64,000 nt of DNA from Chrysomallon squamiferum (GCA_012295275.1 CM022677.1:8755014-8819013), one strand, 5' to 3'. Numbered from the stretch's first letter, positions 49,601 to 61,550 are shown. Numbers and translations are program-made. The notes: generated from the sequence alone by a model not told the origin.

Positions 49601-50943
49601 GTAACACTGTGTTTAGAACAAACTGACTCAGTCTTTGTAGCATTTGGATTTGTAGAATACTGATCTGATTTATGAGTATTTACTGTATTATAGTTAGGAG
49701 AATAAGTACTATCTAACTTAGACTTTTTAATTTTATGTTTATTGGAATAGGAACACACTGGCTCAGTCTTTGTAGGTTTTTCATTTGCAACATAAGAACA
49801 CATTTGAGTTTCAGAAAGTTTTGAGATCAGTGGACTAGTCTGTGTAGAGTTATTTGAATTTCTGCTACATGTCTCACAAGACGCAGGAAAATGTGAAACA
49901 CAAGAATGATGAGATTTTGTTGCTTTAACATTTTTGCATTCATTATCTTTACTTTTGACTTCTGAACAATGAAATGCATCTTCCAAGTTACCATATGAAT
50001 TTACAATAAAATTTGAAACACAATGAGAATTTTCTGACAAACAAATATGGTTTGGGCTATCACTATGAGTCACTAGTGCCAGACTTGAAGGTCGGGCAAT
50101 AGTTCTGCTGTCTGAATGCGACATTCTGCAATCAGTATTTGAATTCTTGGGCTCAGTTAAGTTGTTATTAACACAACTGCCAGACACAGGAAATGATGTA
50201 GTCTGATATTTAACATTTTTACTTCTTTCATTATTCAAACCATGACAAACACCAATGCCGTTTCGCTCATTACTCAGTGATTCAAGCATTTTTGGAAACA
50301 TTTTCTCCAGTTCCGGACTGGAGGAAAGAAGATGTTGTCTGAATGAAATATGTACAAGATTATCTGTGCATTCTCTTTCATTCCCTTGCTCTGAACAGAC
50401 ATCATATAAACTGCGAGATACTGAGTGATTCACTGGGTTACTGTTCTTTGGTTTACAAATCATCTCAGAGTTAACATCAGTGGTTGGAGTCTTGTTATTA
50501 CTACATTCCCCACTGTTGTGAGCCTCAACTTTGAACTTTGACCTTCTTCTAGAGCGATGACCTGACCTGGTTTGTTTACAAGGTGATTTCCGTGTCAGCA
50601 TTCGGTGCAGTGCTAGGCCAGCATTTCTCCATCGTTCCAAAGCTGTGGAGTCGTTTTCGCAGCTGCTGCTTTCCATACTGCAAGCTCCCAAAATGCCACC
50701 ATCTCCTTCTGTGGAATTTTTAATCCTGGTGCCAGACTGACAATACAGACTCTGTGATCGAACTATTCTGCCGTCGAATTCACTGGATACACAGGGCAGC
50801 TGAGTTCCACTGTGTGAACGCCTCACTGTCGATTTGCTACCCAAGAGCTCGCAAGGGGAGGTAACTCTGTCCTGCAGAGTTGAACACCACAGACGTGATG
50901 GTCTGGGCCAAACTGAATCTCGTGAATGGTTTGTGAACCACAT
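41958..50943 (-). CDS. PJA2: Praja-like RING-H2 E3 ubiquitin ligase
   Basis: Coding exons: 50943-47100, 46161-45703, 44098-43918, 43517-43391, 43043-42923, 42694-42579, 42017-41958; in-frame total 1635 aa. The C-terminal RING-H2 (about 1582-1622) has all eight ligands: CPIC, then LPCQHLYHPLC, then GTCPVC. As in Praja proteins it is preceded by PPP.SP..IDSL and has WL.KSGTCPVCR, so it should recruit an E2 and ubiquitylate substrates. The first exon (1281 codons) is Ser/Asn/Cys-rich and probably disordered, with internal repeats and basic NLS-like patches (HRSRRRSKFK; RRRLRKKSANHNRK). It is more than twice the length of vertebrate PJA2 (about 700 aa). ATG 50943 is the first ATG after an in-frame stop at 50992. 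RNF115/RNF126 relatives are the alternative; position next to FER and FBXL17 favours Praja. Confidence 0.8.
44107..45640 (-). repeat. 38-bp minisatellite filling a RING-gene intron
   Basis: About 40 copies of a 38-bp unit (plus strand TTATCCTAAAAATAATAAAT, then AAATAAAAGCTGATAATT). It occupies nearly the whole 1.6-kb intron between coding exons 2 and 3. On the transcribed minus strand each unit reads as a T-rich tract followed by TTTTTAGGATAA, like a 3' splice site, and the true acceptor at 44099 lies in sequence resembling a diverged unit. Confidence 0.97.
47005..47075 (-). repeat. Decayed duplicate of the end of the large RING-gene exon
   Basis: On the minus strand AAATGTCTTGAACACATTCT followed by TATGATATGGA matches, with scattered changes, AAATGTCTTCAACAAGTTCT followed by TGTGATATGGA at the end of the coding exon (about 47108-47150). 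It sits just inside the intron. Confidence 0.6.
48010..48610 (-). repeat. Coding tandem repeat, about 45-50 residue units
   Basis: Inside the large RING-gene exon, successive segments share ILSGAKMADK / VLSGSKMADK, then a TESSSELD-like stretch, an SLEE-like acidic stretch and CKESFSND / SKELFSNN. About four degenerate copies. Confidence 0.7.
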
Positions 50944-52301
50944 GGTTGTTTTAAGTTGGGTGGTTGTATTATTGTCCAAAATTAAAATATTTTATTATGG
51001 AATGCCCCAGAAAGGAATTATCCATAATTTCAATTCTTAAGTAGACAGTGAAGTCTGGTTGTGTTTCTTATCCCTAGTTGAATCAAATTCTGAATTAATT
51101 TATCATCACAGCATGCATCTTCTCCTTATTAATAAAAAGAAAAATAATGAAAATAACAGATTTTATTTATTCATTTATTAAAAGCAGTAATAGGACTAAA
51201 AAAGAAAAACAAATTTAAATGTATATCAGTTTTACATATATCTAATAATAATAATAATAATAATAACAGATTTATAAAAGAAACAAGAAAACTAATAGTA
51301 ACAGGTACTTACTACAACAGCAACAACTACTAATAATAACAATAACAATAATAAATAAAATAAGATAAAATAATAATAATTATATGAGCAAACTGTGTCT
51401 TTATTTATGTCAAATAACAATAATAAAAAAGGAGGTCTAAATGATAATAAAATACAAAATATACAAAAAAAACAAAAAAAAAAAATAGAATCAAAATAAT
51501 AAGTATATAGAATGAAATGATAATTATTTCACCTAGCAAATCTTCAAATCAACAATTTATGCTGATTTCATTTGTATTAATAAACTACACTACTGAGGTG
51601 CTCTCGTTATCTGTGGAGTATGATCACTGGCTACACTTTAAATTACTTATTACGCCTTCACAGTTGCAAATTATAATCAGTAATGAAGTGTGTGTGTATC
51701 AGTGTATGTATGTGCAGTGTAACTGTAGCACAGTTATCAAAAAAGTAAATGCATGCGTAATCTGAAAGAACCATTCCAGTGACACATCGCCATTTTCTCC
51801 ATAAAAGAAAAAAAATTAGATACGATGCGATCGCCATTATTTAATTATAAGAGTCGAAAAGAACAACAAAATAATATGAGAGAATACGCATTTACAAAAT
51901 AGTGTACATAAAACAAAAAACACAATGATTTTAAAAAAGAAAAGTAAGGCGGATGCCAATACCTGTGTCAACATCAGTCATTTTCTAGCCTCAAGATTGC
52001 AAAGATTTCCAATAAGGGGAGATAACATCGTAGTTTTAGAAGACAGTTGTTTGTTGTTTGTTCACATTGTCTTTCTTTCGTATCAGATTAAAAAAATATA
52101 TATATATTAATTCTCTTTCTACGATGTGATGTCTTTCTTTTATTTATTTATTTATTTATTTAATTTATTTTCAATAGATAGCAAATAAATAAATAAAAAA
52201 AGGATATAACTCGGCATAAAGGAGTCTGTATTATCAACCTGAGTGCACTTTACATTATAGTAAAACATTTAACAGTTGTTGTTCCAATGATGATGATGAT
52301 G

Positions 52302-52358
<57 letters not shown>

Positions 52359-52800
52359 TTGACGATTATGATGATCATCATGACAATATAATAATAATGT
52401 TGATGATAATGATATTGATGATAAAATGATGATAATAATGATGATGATTGGAATGATTATAAGAATGACAATATAGTTACTGATAATAATTATAACTCAG
52501 TAAAATAGATAGGTGGACAGACAGAGAAACAGATAGACAGCCTTGTAGATAGACAGAAGACAGAGAGACACGAAGTCAGATATTAAGCCAGCCTTAGCTC
52601 TATTTTTCTCTTTCTCACTTTACACACACACACACGTGTTAGATGGGTTAATTCTGGCCCCCTTTTCCATTCAACCTCATCTACAGTTTCACAGATAAAA
52701 GGAAACAACAAAATGGACTGAATAATGTGTAGTATATGCATTTCTGCTTCAGTATACACTGTTTGCATTATCATTATATGCATAGTGCTTATACTTTTCA
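50944..52800. other. RING-gene upstream region
   Basis: The 5' UTR of the RING gene runs into this region. Two AATGGCGAT motifs on the minus strand (about 51788 and 51833) look like YY1-type core promoter elements and may mark its start. The remainder is AT-rich with (GAT)n and (AAT)n at 52286-52358. No further exon recognised. Confidence 0.4.
52286..52358. repeat. (GAT)n-(AAT)n microsatellite
   Basis: Short GAT run passing into a long AAT run. Confidence 0.95.
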
Positions 52801-52826
52801 AAAGTCAGATTCAAAACTTCAATAAA

Positions 52827-53290
52827 CTAAACACAAATATGACACAAGAATACAATTTCTTTCAAGTTCGCACCAGCTGGGATTTCGAGGTGTGCGCAAG
52901 AATCAAGACAATACCAATTTGGGCACCCATCACATCCTATGAACTCGTCAGAATTCATTCCATCATCATCTCTGCCCCAGAGTTCACATACCAGATCTCT
53001 GTCTTCTAGTTCAGACTCGTCACCACCAACATTTTCTTTGACTGCATCCACCGGTTCTGCTGTAGCATTCAAATTGAGCTGCCGTTTTTCCTTTGGTATC
53101 TTCTTCCGTTGTTGTTGATGTTATTTTTTGCCGCCTCACTTTTGCTCTCTCTGCCTTTTCTTCCTCCTCCTTCTTCTTCTCTGCCAACTCTTCTTCATAG
53201 CGCTTGACACTTTCGTCTGCTGTCAATCGGCAGCCTCATCCTCTTGATTTTATTTGAAGTTTGACGACTTGCCCCATAGGATGGGCCGTG
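52827..53290 (-). pseudogene. Broken PHD-finger fragment, probably transposon-derived
   Basis: Minus-strand reading gives a charged coiled coil (ESVKRYEEELAEKKKEEEEK) in one frame and then, after a shift near 53110, an acidic linker and a PHD-like zinc finger (EFIGCDGCPNWYCLDS... FLCHICV, stop at 52827). A further shift near 53220 separates an upstream basic stretch (SNKIKRMRLP). The finger is damaged: CELW where a CxxC is expected and WYCLDSC where WYHLDC is usual. A coiled coil followed by a terminal PHD finger is typical of DDE-1 (pogo/jerky-like) transposases, but no catalytic domain is visible, so the assignment is tentative. Confidence 0.5.
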
Positions 53291-53981
53291 AACTTTCAGT
53301 TGTTTCATAAAACTTAAATAAAACTCAGAATGGACTATATCAATGCCAAAACTGTTGATTTCAGCATCACATATGGGGGCCAGATATACCCCATGCATGA
53401 GGGCCAGAATTATCGCAAGTGGTGGAGTAGAATAAAAATACACTTCTTGCCTAATCACCACATATTGATCAAGTTTCTTCTGCTGAACTTAATAACTAAT
53501 TATATGTTTACCTGTTATAAGTTATCACTAACCTTATATCTATAGAACTAAAAAAGTAACACTGACTTTTGAAACCTCAAAATGTACTTTTTTTACAACC
53601 TTGTTGTTTTCACCACTTTTATGGCCACTATACTCAATGTGTAAATGGCTGAGGATCTACATCCTTTGTTCTAATGAGAGATAGGAAAGTCCTATTTATA
53701 TCAACAAAGTTCCAGAAGCCTGGACACAACAATATAGTGGCTGGTATAGAGTAGAATATTTCCAGGCACCGTCGAGTTTATGTTCTACTTAATAATTTAC
53801 ATTCTTTTAACCATAATTAGTAAATGAATGAATGACTCGACAGAAGAAAATTTTATAAATATCATGAGCGCGTCGTTAAATAATAATAATAATAATGATG
53901 ATGCAAACAGCAAAATTTATTTTCATAAGGTTTCTTCGTTCATTTACAAAGCTAGGCTTACTTTTGTTTCTTGTTTTTTTA

Positions 53982-53984
<3 letters not shown>

Positions 53985-54043
<59 letters not shown>

Positions 54044-54078
54044 TTATTATTATTACTACTACTACTACTACTACTACT
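53985..54078. repeat. (ATT)n-(ACT)n microsatellite
   Basis: About 22 ATT units with one imperfection, passing into eight ACT units. Confidence 0.95.
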
Positions 54079-54528
54079 TTTTGTTTCATTTTTTTAATGA
54101 TTATTTATTTAGTTGTTTATCTATTTATTTATTTATATGATAACCTTATCTCTTATTTAGTTATTGTGTCACAAACTTTTAATGACCCGTATAAATCAAC
54201 TAACTAAATAACATTTATTTTGAATCGATTGATGAAGAAATTCGTTCAAATGTTGTAAAGAGAAATAACTCGTATTAACGGGAAATAACTCGTTTTAACG
54301 TAGTCATCCTATAGTTAAGGAAAATAACTTAAGATTTTTCATTACTGAAAGAAACATATGACAACATATAAACATAATCATACTTTCTTTCATGCATAGA
54401 TACATAATACACACAAATACATACCTACCTACCTACCTACATACACACACACATACATACATACATGCATGCATACATACATATATACATACATACATAC
54501 GAACTAATAAAAAACATAAATACATGCA

Positions 54529-54730
54529 GGGTTGTCTTGATGGCCGAACGGTAACGTCGTCCGCCTTCGGAGAGCGGGCGAATGGGTGCCATACGTTCAA
54601 GTCTCGTCATCGGCTTCTGACGGGTTTCTGAGATCGTGATTGGACTTTGTCCTCCTGCGCCAGTGCGTTCCTGAATATTGTCTATGTGTAGAGTCTATTC
54701 AGACGTACATAAGACAGAGAATATTCAAAA
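54529..54730 (+). mobile_element. tRNA-derived SINE-like element
   Basis: An A box, TGGCCGAACGG (54541-54551), and a B box, GTTCAAGTC (54595-54603), both fit the polymerase III consensus and are 43 bases apart, as in a tRNA. There is no convincing acceptor stem, and about 120 bases of unrelated GC-richer sequence follow (GTGATTGGACTTTGTCCTCC and on). This is the structure of a SINE with a tRNA-related head. No other copy lies in the window and the ends are approximate. Confidence 0.7.
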
Positions 54731-55186
54731 TCCTAACCTACATACGTACATACGAATAAATGTACATTTGGATGGAGATTAGTAAGTTCTTTCCAAGTAT
54801 TAGCCAGTTACAGAGGTGATCAGCAGAGAAGGATTTACACAGATTTCCAGTTTCTGTTTGAAGACAAAAATATATAAACTATAATATTTTATTTCTTACT
54901 CAAATGATAAAACAAAAATCGGCCACCGTACTTATTGACCTTCAGTATACAGAAAACAACAAAAAAACAAACAACAACATGAAAATATCAAAAGCAAAAA
55001 CAAAACAGCCTTATAGTATAAAAGATTTATTCAAATTCAGTATGAAAAATAGTACAACCCTGATTCTGCCTACAAAATAATATATACATGATATATGTTC
55101 AAAGAAATAAATATTTACATTGTCGTCTGCATTCTCTCAGTCATTATATACAAAAATACTTGTTTTATTAAACACCGAAAGCAAAA

Positions 55187-55190
<4 letters not shown>

Positions 55191-55261
<71 letters not shown>
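55191..55261. repeat. (AT)n microsatellite
   Basis: Alternating AT broken by one AAA. Confidence 0.95.
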
Positions 55262-55266
<5 letters not shown>

Positions 55267-57017
55267 TCTATCGAAACTCAAAAATACCATACGTAGTATA
55301 TAGCATCGATTCAAAAACTCTTGTTTTATAACGACACGAATACATTTTTCTTCGTAATAACTTAATTTGAGGCTGTTTCTGTAGTAATACGTCATTATTG
55401 TTTCACCCTGATGACGTAATAAGAAGACGAACTTGTAGCCTCATTAATATGAATGAATTATTGTCATAGAAACCTGATAACGAAAATAGTCGAAATGCTA
55501 TTAGAAACGAAACAAGGTCTACGCGACTTTGACGTAACTTAAATGCAACGTGTTTGTATGTCAAATAATACATGATAAAATAATTTGTAGCTAACAAATT
55601 ATTTAATATTTGTTAATTTTATAATATATAATTATATATGAATATTTTATTTAGTTTTATATTTTTATTTAACTTGTGTTTGTTTGTGATGTGTTTGCGC
55701 GTCATTGTGTTGAATGTAGGAGGGTGTTTTTGTGTGTGTGTGTGTGTGTGTGTTTGTGTGATTATCTTTGTACAGAAAAGTATATTTGTCTGTACCTCTG
55801 TTCTTCCTATACTTATATTTGCAGTTATAATTGTCCAGATGTCTGAAATACTGTGGCATTTAAAAACGATAAAAAAAGAAAAAAAATGTGGTTTCAATCA
55901 CACATTATCACTAATACTAGCGTTAATATACACAAAACTACTCTTTTTATATCTACCTGTACCCATATAACATCACTCTGTTTTTTACATTTCTTTGAGT
56001 ATTTCTATAAATATGATTACAATCAACGCTTACTCCAAAATTTCTTAAACAGTCTGAAGTCCCGACAATTACTAATAACTTTTCATTGTAATAAATATAC
56101 TACATAGCTGACATTTCACTAACGTACCGATTATCCTTTCAGTTACCATTACCGATACTGATTATAATATATTTGTTACAAATACGTTATCTTTTCATGT
56201 TTATTACAATAAATTATATGTTTTCAATTGATTATTTCCACATTAGTGTTCATCAGACATAATCTAATATTGTGTTAAATTTGTCACTATGACAGTAACA
56301 TGCGTTGTCATATAATTACATATTCCATATTGTTTATGTAACTACTTAACTCATACATTACGTAATAATCGTCCAGTTTGACGTACACATTAAGCACCTT
56401 GTTCTAACCATTCGTTACGATATGAGCATAGTTTTTCAGAACGTCGACATTTGACACGACATTATTTGACAGTTTTTTTTAACACAGAACGTGCTAAAAT
56501 ATTATTTCTGTCTATCTCTAACGTGATACGTTCATAAACCTGTATATCATTTCTCTTTATCCGACACAAATTTACGTTGCTTTTCAACATTGTACATTCA
56601 AAAACAGTTTAATCGCCTACTGATTATTTCATTATCATCATCTGACGTTTTACCTCTCTGTTTCTTTCATCGTTACGCATAGAGTGATTATTCCTCACTT
56701 AGATCTAATCAAAGTGAAATATAATAAAACTTTTCTAAGCTGAAGTTAAGATCAGTGGTAACGTTTTCTGAAAAATCTGTGATGCAGTAACAGCAATAGA
56801 AAAAATATTATTGCACATATGATTCTAATTTTTGAAACAAAAATCACAAGATACTTTTCTGTTATATATATACGTACGTTTTGTAAAAAGGACAGTAAAT
56901 AAAATAAAAACTATACAAGTTCACCTCTTTTTGCATAAAGCATTTTTCTGGAGCGTGCTAAGCAATATTCAAAATTATTTTGTTATTTGAATAAACTCTT
57001 TAACGTCATTTTTAAGC

Positions 57018-57020
<3 letters not shown>

Positions 57021-57087
<67 letters not shown>
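57021..57087. repeat. (AAT)n microsatellite
   Basis: About 22 units, continuing into AGC/AGT-type triplets to about 57135. Confidence 0.95.
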
Positions 57088-57494
57088 GTGATAGCAAGAG
57101 CAATAGCAGTAGCAGTAGCAGTAGTAGTAGTAGTAATAAGAAGGCAGCTCTCATAACCCGTTTATCTCCTGCAGTAAATGAGTGAAAATTTAGTACATGG
57201 TTTCTAAACAAAATATGGATTACATTTTATATAGAGAAAAAAAACAATTTAAAAAACCCAAAAACAAAAACCAGTAAATAAATAAATTAATTATAAAATG
57301 TTATAAATACGAAAAAATTATCTACACCTGCAATGCCATATTTCTTCATAATATCAATAATTTCTTTTAAAGTAATAACTGTAAAAATTATCTAAGACAA
57401 ATTCATAATATATATAAATATCAAAATCATTTACGTCATTTTAAATTGTGACAGAAAAGTCAACTCAATCGGCATTTCAGCAGGAATATTTTCT

Positions 57495-57495
57495 G

Positions 57496-57558
<63 letters not shown>
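57495..57558. repeat. (AAT)n microsatellite
   Basis: About 21 units just beyond the 3' end of the LPMO gene. Confidence 0.95.
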
Positions 57559-57560
<2 letters not shown>

Positions 57561-57667
57561 GATATTAATAATAATTATTATTATTATAGATCTATGTTTA
57601 AAATCTGGCTTATTACATATTTTTCTTTATTTCTTTCATTCTTTATTTATTTATCTATCTATTCTTA

Positions 57668-57673
57668 TTTATT
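57668..57673 (-). promoter_or_regulatory. Polyadenylation signal of the LPMO gene
   Basis: AATAAA on the minus strand (overlapped by a second copy) about 55 bases past the stop at 57727. Confidence 0.55.
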
Positions 57674-57726
57674 TATTTTTTGTACTTTTTTTTTTCTACC
57701 AGGCTAGCTCATAAATGACTCAGTAA

Positions 57727-60192
57727 TTACTGAGCTCTACATTCGCAGATGAGCAAAGGGCAGATAATTTTCATACAGTTCTTATGACACCAGTCATCAA
57801 ACTGGGGAAGCCCCGTGTAGCGACCTGTCGCTTTGCAGACGTACCTTCCCGCCATCGAGACAACTTTCTTCTGATTGGCCAGTCTCGCTGTGCTCACTGT
57901 CTTCTGATACACCGAGCCCGGAACTACTTTCTGGGTGTGTCCCTTAGTTACGGGTTTTGGAGTATTGGTACTTTTACGCTGTGGATGCGGTCGCTGGATA
58001 CTTCTAGACTGTTTTTGCAGTCGTCTGATACGATTTTCTAAATTGGGACGATTAACACTGGTTACGGCAGGACGTTGGGTCTGTTGTGTAGAACGAGGCG
58101 ATTTTTCTACTGCAGGAGAGACGACATTCGGCTGCATAACATGATGATCTGCGACTTGATTCCGAGCCTTCGTCTGCGGCTGCGGCTGCGCACGAAGGAC
58201 CGCCGCCATTGGATATCTGTGTCCTCTGCCGGTGTTGTAATTGGTTAACTGTTGTGAGTATAATTTGCTCCATGGCAACGTCTGCGGAAAGACAGAATAA
58301 CGCGGATACAGTGGTTCCGTTTTACACACGCACATTGCGCCTGGACAGAAGTTAGCGTTACAGTTAGCCGTGCACCATTCGTCCATACCTCCACCCAGCG
58401 TCATCGTGGCGCGACATTTCAAAATGGGGCGGATAGACCGACCCCAGAAGTAACCAAACGTGGGCTGGTACTGATACCAAATGCTTGTTTGTGGATGCTG
58501 GGGCTGACCGACAAACGGACTGGTGGATTGTGGGTGTGGTATTATCGGCTGTGGTTGAGCGAGAATTGGTTGAGGTTGAGCAATTACTGGTTGTGGTTGA
58601 GCTAAAACTGGTTGCATGATTGGTTGCGGAGGTACGTTTCTGTGGACGGTGACGTCATTTTGTCTTCGGTTTATTTGTTGCTGCATGTACGAAGGATACC
58701 GCTGAGAAAACCGACGACCGAACGGACTCATGGATTGCTTGGCTCGTGGAGTTATCCCTGGAGACCTTCTCAGCGTGCTCGTCCTCTGTTTCGGTTTCTC
58801 TGTGACGCAGTTGTCTGGGTCTGTCGTCCCCAGCGCACGCATCGCCGATTTTGTAACTTTCTTGACGTCACTGGTAACTCGGATACGAAGCGGCCGAGCA
58901 TTGTTCCTGTACTTGTAGAAAGGATTTCTGTGTCTTCTTACTGATCTTAGTTTAGACGTCTCTACCACCCACGGTCGACCTCCTCTAGAGGGCGCTCTCG
59001 TCGCCTGAGGCCTCGATTTTATTACAGTCTTTTTTTGGGTTGTAGCTTTTCTTTCGGCCACGTGAACGTATCTGACGACGCTCTCCAGTTGTATTTGCTG
59101 TCGTCAGGATGCTTCAGTTGTCGTTTCAGAGTAATGCCGTTGTTGTCTTCTCTGAACATCCACGTCTTATCAGGTTTCGACATCTCTTCTCTTTTCGTTT
59201 CCTTGACAATATTCTTCGTTTTCTTCTGTACGGAAATATCGTTCTGAGACTTCTCGGGAGCTTTGGTGACCTTTGACACGGGTTTTCGAGTTACGGTTCT
59301 TGTGGTGTAACGAACCTTTGGGGTGGTGGGAACGGTTTAAATTTGCTTTTTGATAGTCCAGGTCTGTGTGTCGGGGGTGGTCCTTTTGGTTGCTTCACAG
59401 TTGTCTGTTTACTGTTTTTCTCCTTTGTCCATTTAGATTTCTCGCCTCTTGGAAGAATCTCGACATCTGCGCAGTTGTAAAATTCCTCCTGCGGTCCGCA
59501 GCCGAGACAGAACAGTCCCGATTTTGTATCTTTATCCCAAGTATTTCCTGAAAATATTTAAATAATAATTATTTTCATTTTTCTTAAATTTTTAAATGTA
59601 TTATAGATATCATGAAAAAAAAAAAAAAAATATAATAAAAAAGAAATGAAGAGAAAAAGGCTACATCCAACACTAAATATTACTAAAAGTCATAATTTAC
59701 TTATATGTAATAAAAGAGCGAAGAAAAAATTATATTGTATCTAAAAAGAACAATTAAACATCAGCTATATACGACATTTAAAAAAACAAAAATCTCTCTG
59801 AATTATATTCTCACCCGTTCTATATTTCCACTGCATCACGCACTGTTTGCACGTTAAACCTGGGGAAGCTGTAAAGTATAGTTGAAAAATGCATTGTATT
59901 TTCCCTTTGGTACGTAAAATTTCATGCCCTTCCCGTCAGGCCTTTCGAGAACATTCTTGTCAAGACATTCTTGCGTCACTCGGGTCTTTGGATCGTTCAC
60001 TGGACAGATTCGAAATTCAAACCAGCCAAGATGATTGGCTGTTAGGTGTACCGTGACTGGTATCTGGTCGCCCTCGTGATAACTACGTGTCACAATCCCA
60101 TTGGCGTATTTTCCGCCAGCCTCGTGTTCGCGGTTGCCATGGTATGGATCCCCGCAGACGCCGCATTTGCCATTGTTTCGTAACCACTGTAC
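57727..60192 (-). pseudogene. AA15-type lytic polysaccharide monooxygenase, 3' part, frameshifted
   Basis: Copper oxidase family that cleaves chitin or cellulose outside the cell. Two exons are seen, 60192-59815 and 59547-57727, with good splice sites and matching phase. Exon 1 gives VQWLRNNGKCGVCGD, EAGGKYANG and TANHLGWFEFRICP, which carries the second histidine of the copper brace; exon 2 starts NTWDKDT and has LGCGPQEEFYNCADVEI. A basic, Pro/Gln-rich tail of about 560 aa (QPQP runs) follows, with two modules of pattern DxWCxxNCxxxxCPxxxCxC. Frame breaks by one missing base at three short runs: C4 at 59862-59865, C4 at 59320-59323 and A7 at 59030-59036 (sense strand); one extra base at each restores the family reading. 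So this is either a decaying gene or a locally poor assembly. The exon with the N-terminal catalytic His and signal peptide is not found; it may lie beyond 64000. Confidence 0.8.
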
Positions 60193-61324
60193 CTGGAATA
60201 TAATAAAATTTAGTTGATGAATTATATAATGAACAAGATAATTATTATAATAATAATAAAAAGGTATATATATATATATATATATATGGCAATTTTTTTT
60301 CTTTCCCTTTAGGATTAGACATTTTTGGAAAGACTGTCGGATTAATTGAAGCAATGAGGCTGTATTCCAGTGTCACGTGACATCCCACAAAAATAGCTTT
60401 TCAGTTAAATTTCAGTTTTTAATGTAATAAAAGACTTTGGGTAAGGAAATGATAAACAGACAGACATAAGGATGAAGAAGGAAGAATAGAAGAATAACAA
60501 AACAACTACTACTATAAGGATATAAATAAATAAACAAACAAACAAATAAATAAATAAATAAGATAAAATAAGATAAATCATAATTAAAAACATAATAGTG
60601 ATAATAATATAATGATTATTATGATGATGTTAATAACAAAGAAATTATAATAATAATGACGATGATAACTTATGATGATGAAAAATTTTTGTTAAAGATG
60701 AATTTATAAAAAGAGAATTAATTAATTTACTTAATATAATACGAAATAAAATGAGCCAACGCTTCCACAAAATACGAAACAATGGCCGTAAAACAAATAG
60801 AGTGTTCAGATTTAAAACTCTTTAACCTTCACACATCTAACTGACCTTGACTAAAATAATTCTGTTGTTATTTAAAGTAATTTCTTCTTTTCTGAGACAA
60901 AGGAATTTTTTAAAAATTGTTTTAGCATCACTCTTTAAATAGAAGATTAACACGACTATCGTTGTAACCTCATTATGAAGAACAAGAGTTATTTACCTTT
61001 GTTTTGTTTGCGTAACACCCACACTGGACTTTAACGGATCAATTCATAAAATACTTGTCTTGTCAGATCTCACGTTTCTTTTCTTTTCTCTTTCTGTTAT
61101 TTATTTATTTATTAATTTATGTGTTATCCATCTAGTTTTTTCTTTTTCTTTCTTTCTCTCTGTCTTTTTATAAAATTGTTTTCTTTAGTGGAAATAATTT
61201 ATCCTCGGTTTTTAGCTGATGTTAATGTTATTATCATCATTATCGACATCATCATCATAATAATTGTCAATATTAATAATAATCATCAGTATTGTCACCA
61301 TTATCATCTTAATCATAATCATCG

Positions 61325-61374
<50 letters not shown>

Positions 61375-61408
61375 GCACCAGCATCAGCAACAGTATTATC
61401 AGTACTAG

Positions 61409-61449
61409 TAGTAGTTGAGTAGTAGTAGTAGTAGTAGTACTACTACTAC

Positions 61450-61505
<56 letters not shown>

Positions 61506-61550
61506 CTAGTAGTAGTAGTAGCTGAGTAGTAGTAGTAGCAGCAGCAGCTA
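61409..61550. repeat. (AGT)n array with inverted centre
   Basis: AGT repeats reverse to ACT near 61437-61450 and back again, giving a self-complementary stretch. Confidence 0.95.

Larger units (their letters stand above)
53291..57726. other. Intergenic region with repeats and one SINE-like element
   Basis: No gene recognised. Holds long (ATT)n, (AAT)n and (AT)n tracts, CATA-type repeats at 54405-54500, the SINE-like element at 54529-54730 and fairly non-repetitive but unrecognised sequence at 55270-56960. The LPMO gene ends at its right edge. Confidence 0.55.

Noticed and set aside
50944-50979. Extra 12 codons at the start of the RING-gene exon
   Set aside because: They depend on a TTG start; the first ATG after the in-frame stop is at 50943.
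54529-54610. Functional tRNA gene
   Set aside because: A and B boxes are good, but no acceptor stem pairs and the body continues as a SINE-like tail.
55638-56107. Hydrophobic plus-strand open frames
   Set aside because: Composition follows AT-rich and (GT)n sequence; no splice context or family likeness.
58052-58944. Overlapping frames on both strands of the LPMO tail exon
   Set aside because: Shadows of the Pro/Gln- and Arg-rich coding frame, which alone carries the two Cys modules.
60994-61050. Possible upstream LPMO exon ending at an AAAG|GTAAAT donor
   Set aside because: The donor phase fits and a short CGCYANKTK reading precedes it, but a stop lies just upstream and the expected N-terminal residues are missing.
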